From assembly GCA_944548615.1 (NCBI GenBank), contig OX155954.1:1407335-1471334 (forward strand): a DNA stretch of 64,000 nt, in the 5' to 3' direction. This stretch comes from Micropterix aruncella. Taxonomy: Eukaryota; Arthropoda; Insecta; Lepidoptera; Micropterigidae. The position numbers were made by a program, and so were the translations under genes. Positions 1 to 12,700 of this stretch are shown here, piece after piece (within the stretch, counting starts at the first letter, position 1; each line of letters begins with the position of its first letter). The notes below the pieces were generated by a model. The model did not search any database and had not been told where the DNA came from. It worked only from the letters and a program-made list of their open reading frames with translations.

Positions 1-120
1 AACTTTAGCCTCTTGCTATTGGTTTAGGTCCTAACACCATATTTAAAATAAAATACATGATATTTTGCAAGGTCGAGGTCTTTCGCGTATATAAATTGAC
101 TGGCCTAAGAACGTTACAAC
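1..120 (+). repeat. dispersed repeat, edge copy
   Basis: This stretch resembles 22295-22410 on the same strand. Both carry a cctCTTgCTATTGG-type opening, a 'taacacca' or 'taacaaca' block, a 'ttttgcaa' block and a 'tataaat' block in the same order. The two are clearly diverged. No coding capacity is visible, and the copy may continue left of the window. Confidence 0.5.
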
Positions 121-699
121 ACAAAAAGAAACACCAATATGTAAAGACCAGAGTACAACATTATATAATGGAAAAGGGAAATGGCCGCCCTCTAGTGGCG
201 GAATATTGAAATACAAATTTGACACTTCTCATCTCTTTTCCATGCCAAAGAATCAAATATTGTGCATGCAATATTAACTTAAAATTAACAAATTTTGAGT
301 TGTGCCAGTTTTCCAGGTGACATGTACATTAATAATTATTTTAACTAAGACATTCACGCAATAAGTATACAAAATCAAATAAATACACGCTAGGTAATAA
401 ATAATCAAGACGTGTTATCCAAAAAATATTAGAATAGTCATAAAATTAAGAAATAAGAAAAATAAGAAACTACATTATAATTAACCATAAGAAAATTATG
501 TTGATAAGATTTGCTCTTCGTGCAAATAACACAAATCAAAATTTAATATGTTTGTACTTTGAAAGCTGATACATAAACGAAACTGTAACCTGTCTCGGCT
601 TTCCAAAAAAGAAAGTAAGGTTTTTCCAATAAAGAAAAGACATATAAAAATAATAAGGTAATAATCTAAATTAAATAACTTAGATAATTTTTCGCCATT
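121..699. other. AT-rich 3' flank of gene A
   Basis: No gene is recognised here. The stretch lies downstream of the stop codon of the minus-strand MARVEL gene and should include its 3' UTR. A minus-strand ATTAAA is present at 542-547, but the true polyadenylation site cannot be fixed by eye. A CTCF-like motif is at 185-201. Confidence 0.4.
185..201 (-). promoter_or_regulatory. CTCF-like motif
   Basis: Read on the minus strand the sequence is CCGCCACTAGAGGGCGG, close to the conserved CTCF core CCASYAGRKGGC. Four similar motifs occur elsewhere in the window. Occupancy cannot be judged from sequence. Confidence 0.35.
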
Positions 700-774
700 T
701 TAGACTCCTCTGTAGCTTCTGGAAGCGAGGATTGTGCTCATTAAATAGAGAGCTGCCAAAATTAGGCCAATTAT
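700..774 (-). CDS. gene A coding exon 4 (residues 142-165, stop)
   Basis: The acceptor is ctacttttcAG before 774. Twenty-four codons encode helix 4 ([14 protein letters not shown]) and a basic tail RSYRGV, then TAA at 702-700. The frame is continuous with exon 3. Confidence 0.86.
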   Translation of the reverse strand: MIGLILAALYLMSTILASRSYRGV

Positions 775-3700
775 CTGAAAAGTAGAGAATATTTATATTA
801 AATAATGATCAAGTATAAGTATGCAGGTATGTACCTATAAAATAAAACGTTCACTTCTGACGTTAACTGAAGATAAGCAATTTTAAAGAAATTGCCATTG
901 ATTATATATGGTATCAGATTGCTCAACTCCATAGTACGATTTGGCAACCATTCTGAAACGGCGAAACGCAGGGGGCGATGATAGCATTGCCTGCCAAACA
1001 ACGAACTGCATAATTATAACGTATTGAAACCTGTATACCAAATTAAAAATTGACATCTTTGTGTAAATAATTTAAAAATAATAAGACCTATGATTTAAAA
1101 AATCGTTTGTTATTATATTATTATTTTATGCCATATAGGCGTGTGTAGAACGCCACCTACAGTGCGTTCATACTGTTATACTACGAAAGTCACCATATCT
1201 ACACTAATATTATAAAGAGGTAAAGTTTGTGACGTTGTAGGAAGTAATCTCTGGATCTACTGAAACGATTTTAAAAATTCTTTTACCAATAGAAAGCCAC
1301 GTTATTTGTGAGTGTCATAGGCTATGTATTAATCCGAAAAATGAAAAGACATTTTCGTAGTAGTCGGATTTCTAAAGTAAGTCGGAAAAACGGTCGAATG
1401 AAAACGTTTCTAACTAACGCTGCCTTAACGATGAGAGATATAATAATATGATTAAGTTCCAGAGAAAAGTTGTAGAGCTTGATAATGCCTACAAAAAAGT
1501 CAGCGACAGCATATGTCTAACTATTATATTTAAGTCACAAAAAGAAGTATTTTATATTATGCATCTTGGAATATGCATCTCAAGTATGGAACCCTTGTTA
1601 TGACAAATATATAAACAGAATCGAGCGCATTCAAATGAAGTTCATGAAATATCTCTGCTTCCGTCTGAAAATCCCATACAGCTCATCTAACTATTTCAAT
1701 TTATGCAAGAAATTTCATATCCTCCCCTTGATTAAGCGGCGTGAAACCGCGGACTTAACCTTTTTGCTAAAAATTACCTCCAATAATATTAACTGTCCTG
1801 ACTTACTAAATAAAATTAATCTCCATGTTCCTTCCAAACTCAATAGATTTAACCCTGCTCTTCATGTTCCTCATGCTGGTACCAACTATAGGCAAAATGC
1901 ATTTCTGTGGCGAACAAGTGACAATTTCAATGACATGATTAAACGCTTTGACTTTGATCTATTCTGTACGAGTGTTAACTCAGCTAGGCAGCGGCTGAAC
2001 AGTGAATTTTTTAGCATTAATTGTTGAATAATTTTTGATGCATTCTTAATCGATAGCTTTAATTGAAAGATCACATATGTTTCTACAACGTTATTTAAAC
2101 GTGAAAACCTTTAATTGGCTCTCTGCTATGTTACTCCGGCATTGTTAAATTATAATTAGCTGTTGGTTTTCCTGAAAATAAATAAATAAATAAATAAATA
2201 AATAAATTAAAAAAATAAGTAAAATCGTTAGGTCATGTTTATTGGTCATATTATCAACAATTATGAATTATTATCAAAATAAGTAAATTTATCGTTTCAA
2301 GTGTTTAAAATAAAAGACTTTTCCCCTTTTCTGCATATAATTTCCCTTTTGCTGCATAAATAGTTAAAGAGATAATACGCTCACAAATAAGATACTCACA
2401 AGAAAACACTTACAAATAACGGTATTATAGTCCAATTGGCATGCAAATACATACATACATATGCAGTAAAAATATAACCCTTCTTTTGGCAGTCAGGAAA
2501 TAAATCATAGCACTCAGTACTAACCGAACCACACTCATGATTTCATCACAGGTAAAAAGTTTTACCGCCCAACGAAGTGGGCACGGGTCAGCTAGTTAAA
2601 AATAATAATAGAAGATAATTATTCTGTTGGAACAATGAGTGCCATCTACACGTTGCGTTTCGTAGTAAAATCCTGGTCGCCGAATTGTAATTGATCAAGC
2701 GAGACAACAGCAAAGCGAAATAGGAAACTGATATACTTACTTACTTAAAAATAGAAAGAACATACTAAATACTACACTACTTATAAAGGGCTGTCTGCTA
2801 TGTATGTACTTGCATATACACTACTCACATATGGACAAATTGGCTGGGGACAAAGATTTGCTAAGGAGCATTAATTTGAACTTCATATGTTGCCTATTAG
2901 ACGAACATTATAGAGAATTTAATTGATTATAAGACGTAAGCAACTAACATATATTGCGGATTAGTTCTCGAACGTTACCGAAAAGATATGACGAAAGACT
3001 TAATAAACAAGAGCCCAAATATAAAACAAGACAAAAAGACGGACCCTTACAACCAAAAATAATGACTGCCGGACCAAAACATTAAAACTTGTTCTCCGCA
3101 CAGATAGGAGAGACCTCGAACGAGACCGAATATCAATATACAATATACAAGAACTATGTTTAACTAGTTAGTCAGTTAGTTAGTCTGGGCTTTTTTCTCG
3201 CACTTGGCCTCTTTATTGGGCCGTTGTGCGTGGCTCATGTTTCTATATGTGTTTATGTTACTCCAGCCAACCCAGGCTGTCCCAGAAGGTTAGCAGCCTG
3301 TTTAGGTTGCTACAGGCCTCCGGGACAGATGCTGGAGATTGTAGTATTTTTGCCCGTTGCTCTGCCACGCTCCTGCATTCCATGAGCACATACTCCGGCG
3401 TTTCTTCTTCCTCCATGCATTCTCTGCATAGAGGGCTCTCTGTCACACCTATGGTAAACAGGTGTTTGTTTAGGGGACAGTGGCCTGTCGTAGTACCTAT
3501 GACTTTACAAATTTTTTCCTTTTTAATCTGGTGAGGTTGCGGGCAAGTTTTTTAGACACTCAAGTGTTTAACTATTGAATTGAATATAATACTTTACATA
3601 ATCAATGGTTTTACATCGGCTGTTCAGTAATACAAGGGATCAGTGCGAGAAGCTGGCTTCACAAATACAACGGCGTCGTTGCGAGATCTCCAGGTGGAAG

Positions 3701-6700
3701 TGGTAATGGATAATATTATGCTTACTATTCTATAATAAACATTTATCCTATCTTATATGGACCTAACGAGACCGTGCAGCTTGGGCCTGATGGCCTGCAT
3801 GTGTTTCCTAAGGTCGGACCAACTCACGGTTCAGCTCCCATCCGGTAGCCCCCTCGTAGAGGGACTAACCTGGACGGGCATTCGTAAACAGTTGGTATCG
3901 CAGGTTTAGATTCGGGAGAACACCTCGGGCGGAACTGGGCGGTTTGCTCAACATGCGGAGTTAGCCAATCGATCGTGCGCTTCGACGAATACGAACCGGA
4001 GGAATCTAGAAACGTACGTTTCCTAAGCAGCGGGGGAAGTCGTCGACGTGACGTCGTTAATCATTAAAACGATCCGTTGGCCACCTGATTCCGATTGATA
4101 TTGACGGGAAAAGGGCGCCACGGTCTGCGATAAATTCGAACTGAATTACCGCTTACGTCAGGTAGAGGTCGCAAGCATGGAAATTCGACCAAATCTGGTA
4201 GTGATGGCTCGAGGTCGACCCACTGGGTAGCACTGCTTCAAGGTAAGGCGTTGGACTCCGATGGGCTGTTAGCATTGCTTGACTGTGGTTAGTGTTGTAC
4301 GCGAAGTCTTTATTCTTTTTTAATCGAAAGAATGGCTCGACGTCGTTATAACTCCCTGGGGTGGTGGGTTCGGCCGTAGTAAATGACACTCCTCGTATAT
4401 ACATTTATCACTGTGAATCAAAATACCTACATTTGTAACCGATTTTTATCAATATATTTTTAATATCATTTTTATTATTTTAGTTAAACTGCCAATTAAC
4501 AATTAGGTTCATTTAATTTAAGCTTTTATTATTGTTTTCTCCGCCTCGTTACATGCGAATAATTCCGGAGAGTTATGCTTATTGCTGTATAAAACTCTCA
4601 ATATTGTGGTTTGCGAAGTCAAGTGTAGGTTGAATGAACTGTATTGAATTCTTCACTCAGTGTAAAATTGAAACTAGATGGCTTATAATACTTACCGAAA
4701 CGGCCATATATGGTTCGTAAGTGACGGAGTTGTATTTTCTTTTGTTGTTTACTTCAATCAGCAACGTCAGTCCAGCTGCCAAATAGAGAACACATGCGAC
4801 CGAGTGGTAAATCACCTCCTGAAATTTATGCAAATCGTCATTATTTAATTTTCTGTTCATAGATATGTGTATTTGACCCGCTTACTAATAGCCAACCAAG
4901 GACCAAAATTAGGGAGCGTTAGAGAGCATCTATAACAGCGACGAAAGGGCGATCAGGCAAATTGTGGAACTTAAAGGACGATTTCTCGATGTTTGTATTT
5001 TTTTATAATAACATATGTTGTAACACGTAGAGTTTTCAACCTTTGGTCCCAGTGCAGTTAAGCCATTATGAACACATGTTCAACCTCAAGCTCAGAGACA
5101 CAAAAATGTGCAGGTTCTGCCAAGGAGCAGAGGAAACTCCCCAGCACCTCATGTGCGAGTATGGCCCGCTGATGCGTAAAAGATACACCCACTTGGGTGG
5201 TCAATACCTCCAATCTGAGGAGGTAAAACAATGTGGCGCCAAAAGCCTGCTGCGGTTCTTGAATGACACGAGGCTTAGCGCAGAACTATAGTAGGTGGCG
5301 AACACAATAGATCAGCAATGGTCGCAGTGTTACAAGGCTCATAAAGACCTTAGAAAAGCCCCACTCAACAAATAAAAAAATAAGTTATTATGACCGATGT
5401 GTTAGGATCGGCCCGATTCACAGTTCAGCATCCATCCGGTAGCCTCCACGCATAAGTGCGAGGACTGTGCCAGCAAGCTCTTCCCAAGTTCACCGGGGAA
5501 TCGTCTTTCGGGACCTCCTGGACGGTTTGCGCACTGAGCAATGTCAGCCAATCAATTGAGCATTCCGACTGGTAACCGGAGGACTCTGGAAACGGCTTTG
5601 TTTTCTCGAGGGTGGAAGTTAACCTTACGGCAACTGCTCCTGAAACGACCAATCGGTTATCCGACACCGGTTGAACAACCTGACAAAGGACGCCGTGGTC
5701 GGCGATAGATTCGGTAGACATCAAATTTAGGTTGCTAATATTCCGCCATATATTTTACTTAAATATTAACGCCATCTGCTGGCGCTTAGCGGAGAAACGA
5801 ACCGGGTTCGTTCGCCGGACGAGAGAGGGCTCTCATAGATTTTATTTAAGAAATTAATATTCAGATGAAATCAGTCCTTGGCTACTTGCTGGGAAAGTCC
5901 TAGGGTGACTCAATGGTTTTTTTTAATCGTCTTGCTCCATTTGGTCTGTTTGGAACTAATTCTAGCCCGTGATAGTACTTACATAGAGAGTTTTGCTGAT
6001 GATAGATGCAGTGGAGATTGAACAAATACACGCTGCTAGAAGACAGAATGTTCCGATAAAGAATGCTGTACTGATCAATAGGAAGAACAGCTCTGGCGTC
6101 TGCGAGCCATAGTAGTTGTAGTATTTTGTCATGTAATACCCGACTACACCGACGCAAGCACCTCCCAGAATCTGAAATTAAAGATGAAGATATGTAAGCA
6201 TCCTCAGAAATACAGAGTTGTAACGAGATCAATTAAAAATAACACGTAATTAACTCAAAATGTACTTGAGTACTAAGTACAACTGTACTTAGTACTCGGT
6301 ATAGTCGACACCGCCTAACTGGTATAACGATATGTGATCGTTCTATTAGCCGTGGGATGAGCATAGAAGACTTAGACAATGACAATCCACTATCTAACAA
6401 CTAGCCCACCAGAGTCCAATGCCTTACGACAAGGCACTAGGAAAGTAATCCAGTGAGGCTACCCCCATGGCTACCAGTTTCGGCCAGTTTTTTCCGGCCT
6501 CCCGACTGGTTACGGGTTCTAGCGATTGCAAGGTCCTTTTCCTTACGTAGCAGTAATTCGGTGTCTACCGAATCTATCCACCACGGCAACCTTTGCCGGC
6601 TCTTTGTCCGACGCTACCCCCGCTCTGTAGGAAACCAAATCCGTTTCTAGACTACCCCGGCTATCAGTGGGAATGCACAGTCGATTGTCTAACGCCGCAC

Positions 6701-9700
6701 GGTGCGCGAACCGCCCAGGAGCGCCCGAAGGTTGATTCCTAGGGAAACTTGGCCAGCAGGCCAGAGTCCTGCCCGGGTTCGCACTTCTACGTGGAGGCTG
6801 CCGGATGGGTGTTAACCCGTGAGTTTGGCCGACCCATAGATAAAGGTCTTAGTGGCCTAACTGGATTAGCTCACTAAGTAAAGTACCGAGAACTTGTGTC
6901 ATTATCTGATGACTGTGAGGTATAGGTTCTATAGAGAGGCTAAGGGTTGCGACTACTAATTCTCTTCACTGTGGATGCTACTATCATTAATTATATAGCG
7001 TATTTGATTGTTTTTTAATACGAAACGTAACGTGTAGATGGCACCCATAGGTCCAAACATTGATTAATCGTCTTCTATATTCAGAAGTCCAATAGTTTAC
7101 GTTCTAAACACGTCTAAACGGTTTCCTATCTCAAAATAAAATAATAATAAAATAATGAACGATTTTTTAAATCATAACTCATATTATTTTTATATTATAT
7201 ACACGAAGATGCCAATTTTTTATTTGTTATACAGCTTTCAATAAATACATACTTCAAGGTTCAGATAGACTAACGTCTTTCTATCTCTCCGTATTATTTC
7301 TGTGATTTATACAGCCTATATGAAAATACGATAGATGGCACTAGTAATTGAATGTTTTTAAAGTTATAATTGGTTTTTTTTTTATAATCAATCAGTCCTT
7401 TATAATAAAACATTTATTGTCAATGTTATAAGTCAATAGATGCCCAAATAAATTGCTATTAGTCTCGCCGTCAATGCTATGAGCTCCACCTGCGTTTCGC
7501 TGGCGCCGAAGGATTGCCAAATCGTACTATAGAAGTTGAGCGATGTAATACTATATATAATCAACGGTAACGAGGACCGAGTACTATTACAGAATACCGA
7601 GTACATGTGTCCTTATTTGATAACTGTAAGGTATAGGTTTTTTTTACAGAAGCTAAGGGTTGCGACTACTAATTGTCTTCGCTGTGGTTGCTATTATAAT
7701 AAAACACACTTGATAGGAATGTGTGTGAAAGCTGGAAGAGTGCGACGATTGACATTGATATGTCATTACGAATCTTTAACATCTCATTAGTAAAATGCTG
7801 TGGAAGACCTTTCGTCTTTTATTTTATAAAGAAACAGTAAATAGTATATTTTTTTTCGCATTTCACAATCTCCAGCAAATTTACTTCTAATATCTCATAC
7901 TTAAAGTGACAACGATTCTAACACACACTTGTAAGTCGGTTGAAGCGTTTAGAAGTTATAGTGGAATAAGGAAACGGAATAGATAAACAGATGAACACTG
8001 AACACATTACACTCCTTTTTTGTTAGGCAGTCCTGTAAAATCACTAAAACTAGTAGTCGATCAACTGCGGGTGGCTCTCTCAACTCTACTCAATGGCGAG
8101 TGGCTCATATATGATCCAGATATGGGCGATTTTGAGAGTCAGCCACAGTCGATGAGTTACCCTCAGTCATGCTTAAAAATAAACAACATTCACCCAAAGT
8201 TTTTTTTTAAAAAATGCGAAATGTCGCCGCAGTATTATCGCAATTAGTTATGATAGCCCGTTCCAAGTTTCACCATGACATGGCTGCTGCACCCAGGGTT
8301 GGCTCCCGACGAGGGGACTCCTCAACGGTCAACAGCACAGACACGAAATTGTGTCCATGCATTTAATTACGACAGCCCGTTTTAAGTTTTACCGACTGGA
8401 CTGCGGCACCAAGGGTTGGCTTCCAACGAGGGAACTTCTCAACGGTCAACAAAACAGAAACGAAATTTTGCATACGCATTCAATTATGATAGCCCTTTTT
8501 AAGTGTTACCATGATATGGCTGCTGTCTTTATAATCAAAATTGGAGACGTTTTTTGGTAAAAAAAAATTGTATTATTTTACTTTTCTTGTTACATTGTTG
8601 AACTTATTATTCATTATGATATCAAATTTAAGAGGAAGAAAAAACAGTAAAAGTATACGTGTTTTGTTACTCTCTATAATAATCCTTCTATCACTCCCTG
8701 GCCAAGGCAACTACCTATTTCTTTTCAGTTAGGCTATTCGAAAGAGAAAGCGCTCACTGGTAAATCACGGTCTCGCTGGATAGCATTAGAGGTTTCCCCT
8801 TCAGTAACGGTTGATAAAAAAAAACCTGATACAACACTTCCTTTCAATATAAAGGTAACGATCTTTACCGTATCCCTTCCTTGTCCACATCCTTTACCTT
8901 ATTGATGTTGGATATTATTAATGTTATTTCATATCGTTTCGATGTTTTTAATGTTGGGCTTAGTTTTAGCACAGTATACAGACAGTAGCTTCTCTTAGAA
9001 CACAATTGAAATCGAAGCGAGCGACGTCACGAAACCTAAGGTCTCGCATATGACCGTCATGTGGCCGCTACTCCACCGACATTCAAACTTTCGAGAAATG
9101 TTGTCAACCCCTACCCGCGCGTCACGCCAACTACAGGCGTTTGCCGAACGTATCCCTCTGCTCACTTCCCTCACACCCTATCCATGCAACGCCTTCCCAA
9201 ACTCGATATACTGTTTTCTTTGATATACTCGATATAATTTGTTTTTTTTGCCTAAAAGGACAAATCAAAACTGCTCCCAGGCAGACGCGGATCTATGGGA
9301 AGGGGGGGCGGAGGGGGCGGTCGCCCCCTCCCACCCCCCCCCAAACGAGGATTGAAAAAAAAATTGTTGACAAAAAGCGGGCAAGATTCCTGAATGACGA
9401 TTACCTACAATCTACAGATTTTATCGTCAACTTACACTGACGATTATACGTCTACACTGACGATTATAATATGTCTACACTGACGACTAAACGACTACAC
9501 TGATACTTTTACACTGACATAAGAGTCTCGCAAGATCTGACATAAGGAGAATGCAAGATCTGGAAAGAAAGTTTTAGAAGGGAAAAGAGAAAGAATCCCG
9601 ATTATTCGGAACCAAAAAATATTCTAGATGTTCTAGATCTGGCCAACGAATTCATCTACCCTGGCATACATCGCCTCATCCTTATCATGGCCTGCTTGCC

Positions 9701-12700
9701 CGTAAGTGTGGCGACTGCCGAAAGAAGTTTTTCAACTCTGAGGCGACTAAAAACCTGGCTACGATCCACGATGGTAGAGGATAGGTTAACAGGGTTGGCA
9801 CTCCTGCATATTCATTTTGATATTCCAGTAGACAAAGAGAAGATAATTGAAAGATTTGCAAAGAAAAAACACCGGAAACTGCAATTTGTAATTTAATTCT
9901 GTGTTATGCACTATTATGTATCATTTGTTCATTGTTTATTTAGAAGTAAAATAAAAACGTACGAGTGTAGTCATTATTTCTTTTCCCTTTTTATAATCCT
10001 TAGTTACTTAATTACCTATCTCTATTCAGCATATTGGATGCCCTAAATTCACACTATAATTTATTTTAACTATCTATAGACAGAAACTCACCGCCACTGT
10101 CCGCCCCCCCCCCCCCAAAAAAAAACAAGACGAATATCCGCGCCTGCTCCCAGGTTGGCTGTAAGAGATTGACCTAAGGTAATGCCCATCCATTGTATGG
10201 AACGCAACGAAGAAATTTATATTATATTTAATTTTATAGATATGGCGTATTTTCTGTCGGTTGATTCGTTACGCTTCATGAGTTAAGTATTTTATTTGAA
10301 ACGTTACAAAAAACCAGCATTTACCATTGTAAAATGGAGCAAAAAAAAAACAATGCGTATTTTCCTTTATAGTCACGCATTTATTACAAGGATTGGGCTT
10401 CAATAAAATAGTATAATGGCAAGCGAGTTTTTCACAAAAAAAATAATGAATCATAGATGATGCATTATCAATGACACTGTACAAAAATAGGTTTGTTTGT
10501 TTCTACTTTTCTGAAATTTCACAATGGGCGGTTTCATTTTATTTTTATTTTTATTTATTTAAGAATTAATTACTATAAAAAATTTTTTTGCTTACAAAAA
10601 ACAGGAGCCGAATGGCAAAACCTTAACCTTTTGCTTATTTAATTCTGTCACCCAACTGGGACTAGCCCGTTCTAGGGTGGACAGGACTCTAATATTACAA
10701 TCAAGTATGCTTGATCGCTAGATTGCTTACAGATGTACAAGTTTTAGTAAAAAGTTAATAACACTTAATTGCCCTAAAATGTGGTCTTCAAAAAAAAAAA
10801 TAATATTAATAATAAAAAATATTAAAACATAATATAATAAATAATATGCAATTCCATTATATAATTTTCAATAATATAAAATTCGATTAAATAATATAAA
10901 TAAAATTATATGTGAGAAAAGAAAGAAACAATCATTAATATTTAATATATGTTAAGTAATAAAGAATTTAATATGAAAATATCTAGTCAAAAATAGTACA
11001 ATATTCGTTGTCAAAAATAATATATAACAACAAAGTCAAATAATTTTTTGTAGTTAGTTCAATGTTAAAATATATTCAACATACATGTTTAAAAATATGT
11101 TTAAATTTGTGCACCTAAGTTTTATTAAACTATTATTCTAACATTTGATGTATGGTTAGTCTGTCATGATTCGATAACCATTTCTTTAATTTATTTTTGA
11201 ATTCCCTAAATGTCAAATTCATTTTTATTTCCATATTGATCAGATTGTAAAATCTCGGCGCAATGAAAGAGTAATGTCTTTGTCCAAATGATGTTTTCAT
11301 TCTGGGTATTATAAGGCTATTTTGTATAACTTGTATCGTCTATTATCATACGGCAATCTCTTATAATCAACCTACGCCTTAATCGGCACCGGGTTCATAG
11401 TTTTCTTTTACGAAAGCCTCCGTTTTTTATAATAAGGTCTCAGCGCATATCAGAAGTCTTGAAGAGAACCACGTCAAAAAAATAATAGTCCATTGATTAG
11501 TCAAAAATCTAAGACTAAGAGATTCGGATAATGCTGAATCCATATTTCAAGAGCATCATGCTGTAAAATAAAGGGACAAAATTATAACAGACAAAAATTT
11601 ACCAAAAAAATAAAACCGACTAAATTTTTTTTATAAGTTTAGCAGCCATGTCATGGTGATACTTTGAATGGGCTATTATGATTGAATGCGTATACAAAAT
11701 GTTGTGTCTGTTCTGTTGAACGTTGAGGAGTTCCCTCGTTGGGTGCCAACCCTGTGCGCCGCCGTCCTGTCTTGGTGAAACTTAGAACGAACTGTCGTAA
11801 TTTAATGCATATACAAAATTTCGTGTCTTTAAAAAATACCAAATTTCATAACCGAATAAGTATACAAAATTTCGTTTCTGCTGTTTACCGTTGAGGAGTC
11901 TTCTCGTCGGGAGCCAATCCAGGATGAAGAATCAGGTCATGCTTACCATTAAAAAAATGCATTGTCATCGGAATCGAACCAACATGTAAATTTTCAACTT
12001 CATATGATAATATTTGAGGAGCTCCCTCAAGTCCTTATTGATCCCCATCATTATAATAGGATTTTGATAAAAATGGGACCAATCTGAAAGTATATCCTTA
12101 TAACAAAAGAAAGAATTTTCCAAATCGGTTTATAAATGGCCAAAGTTCTGAGGTAACTAACATCGAAAAAAAATACGTGTGGCACTCGGGGACTGCCGCG
12201 GTAAAGCTATTGCATAGCATTTTTAACAACTTATGCAATTATAATTAATTATTTATTTTATTTATGCAGTATGAAGATTTTTTTTCTGATATCAGATAAC
12301 TGCGCTCTATCGGAAAACGTTGAAATTATTCTGAATCGATTCGGAATAATTTAAACGTCTTCCGATAGAGCGCACGAATTTTATTCGATAAAGCAAAAAA
12401 AAACGGATATTATTCTTTGACTATTCGAAAAAAATCGTAGATAAAAAGATAGATAATTAAATTATCTTTAAAATAGTGCAGGTTTCATAATAATACGCCA
12501 GATAGTATTTGCGTAGTAGTCGGTTTTGTGTTCGGTTAGACTTAATTTCACAAAAATTATTACACTATGTAATATAAACAAAATCTAAAATATTGAAAGC
12601 TAAGAATATTAGGAAAATGTTCTTCTTTAACATATATTTTTTTCGAATCGTAAGCAGTACTCGTTTAGACGTAATTATCAGTTTAAAATAATTAATTTTC

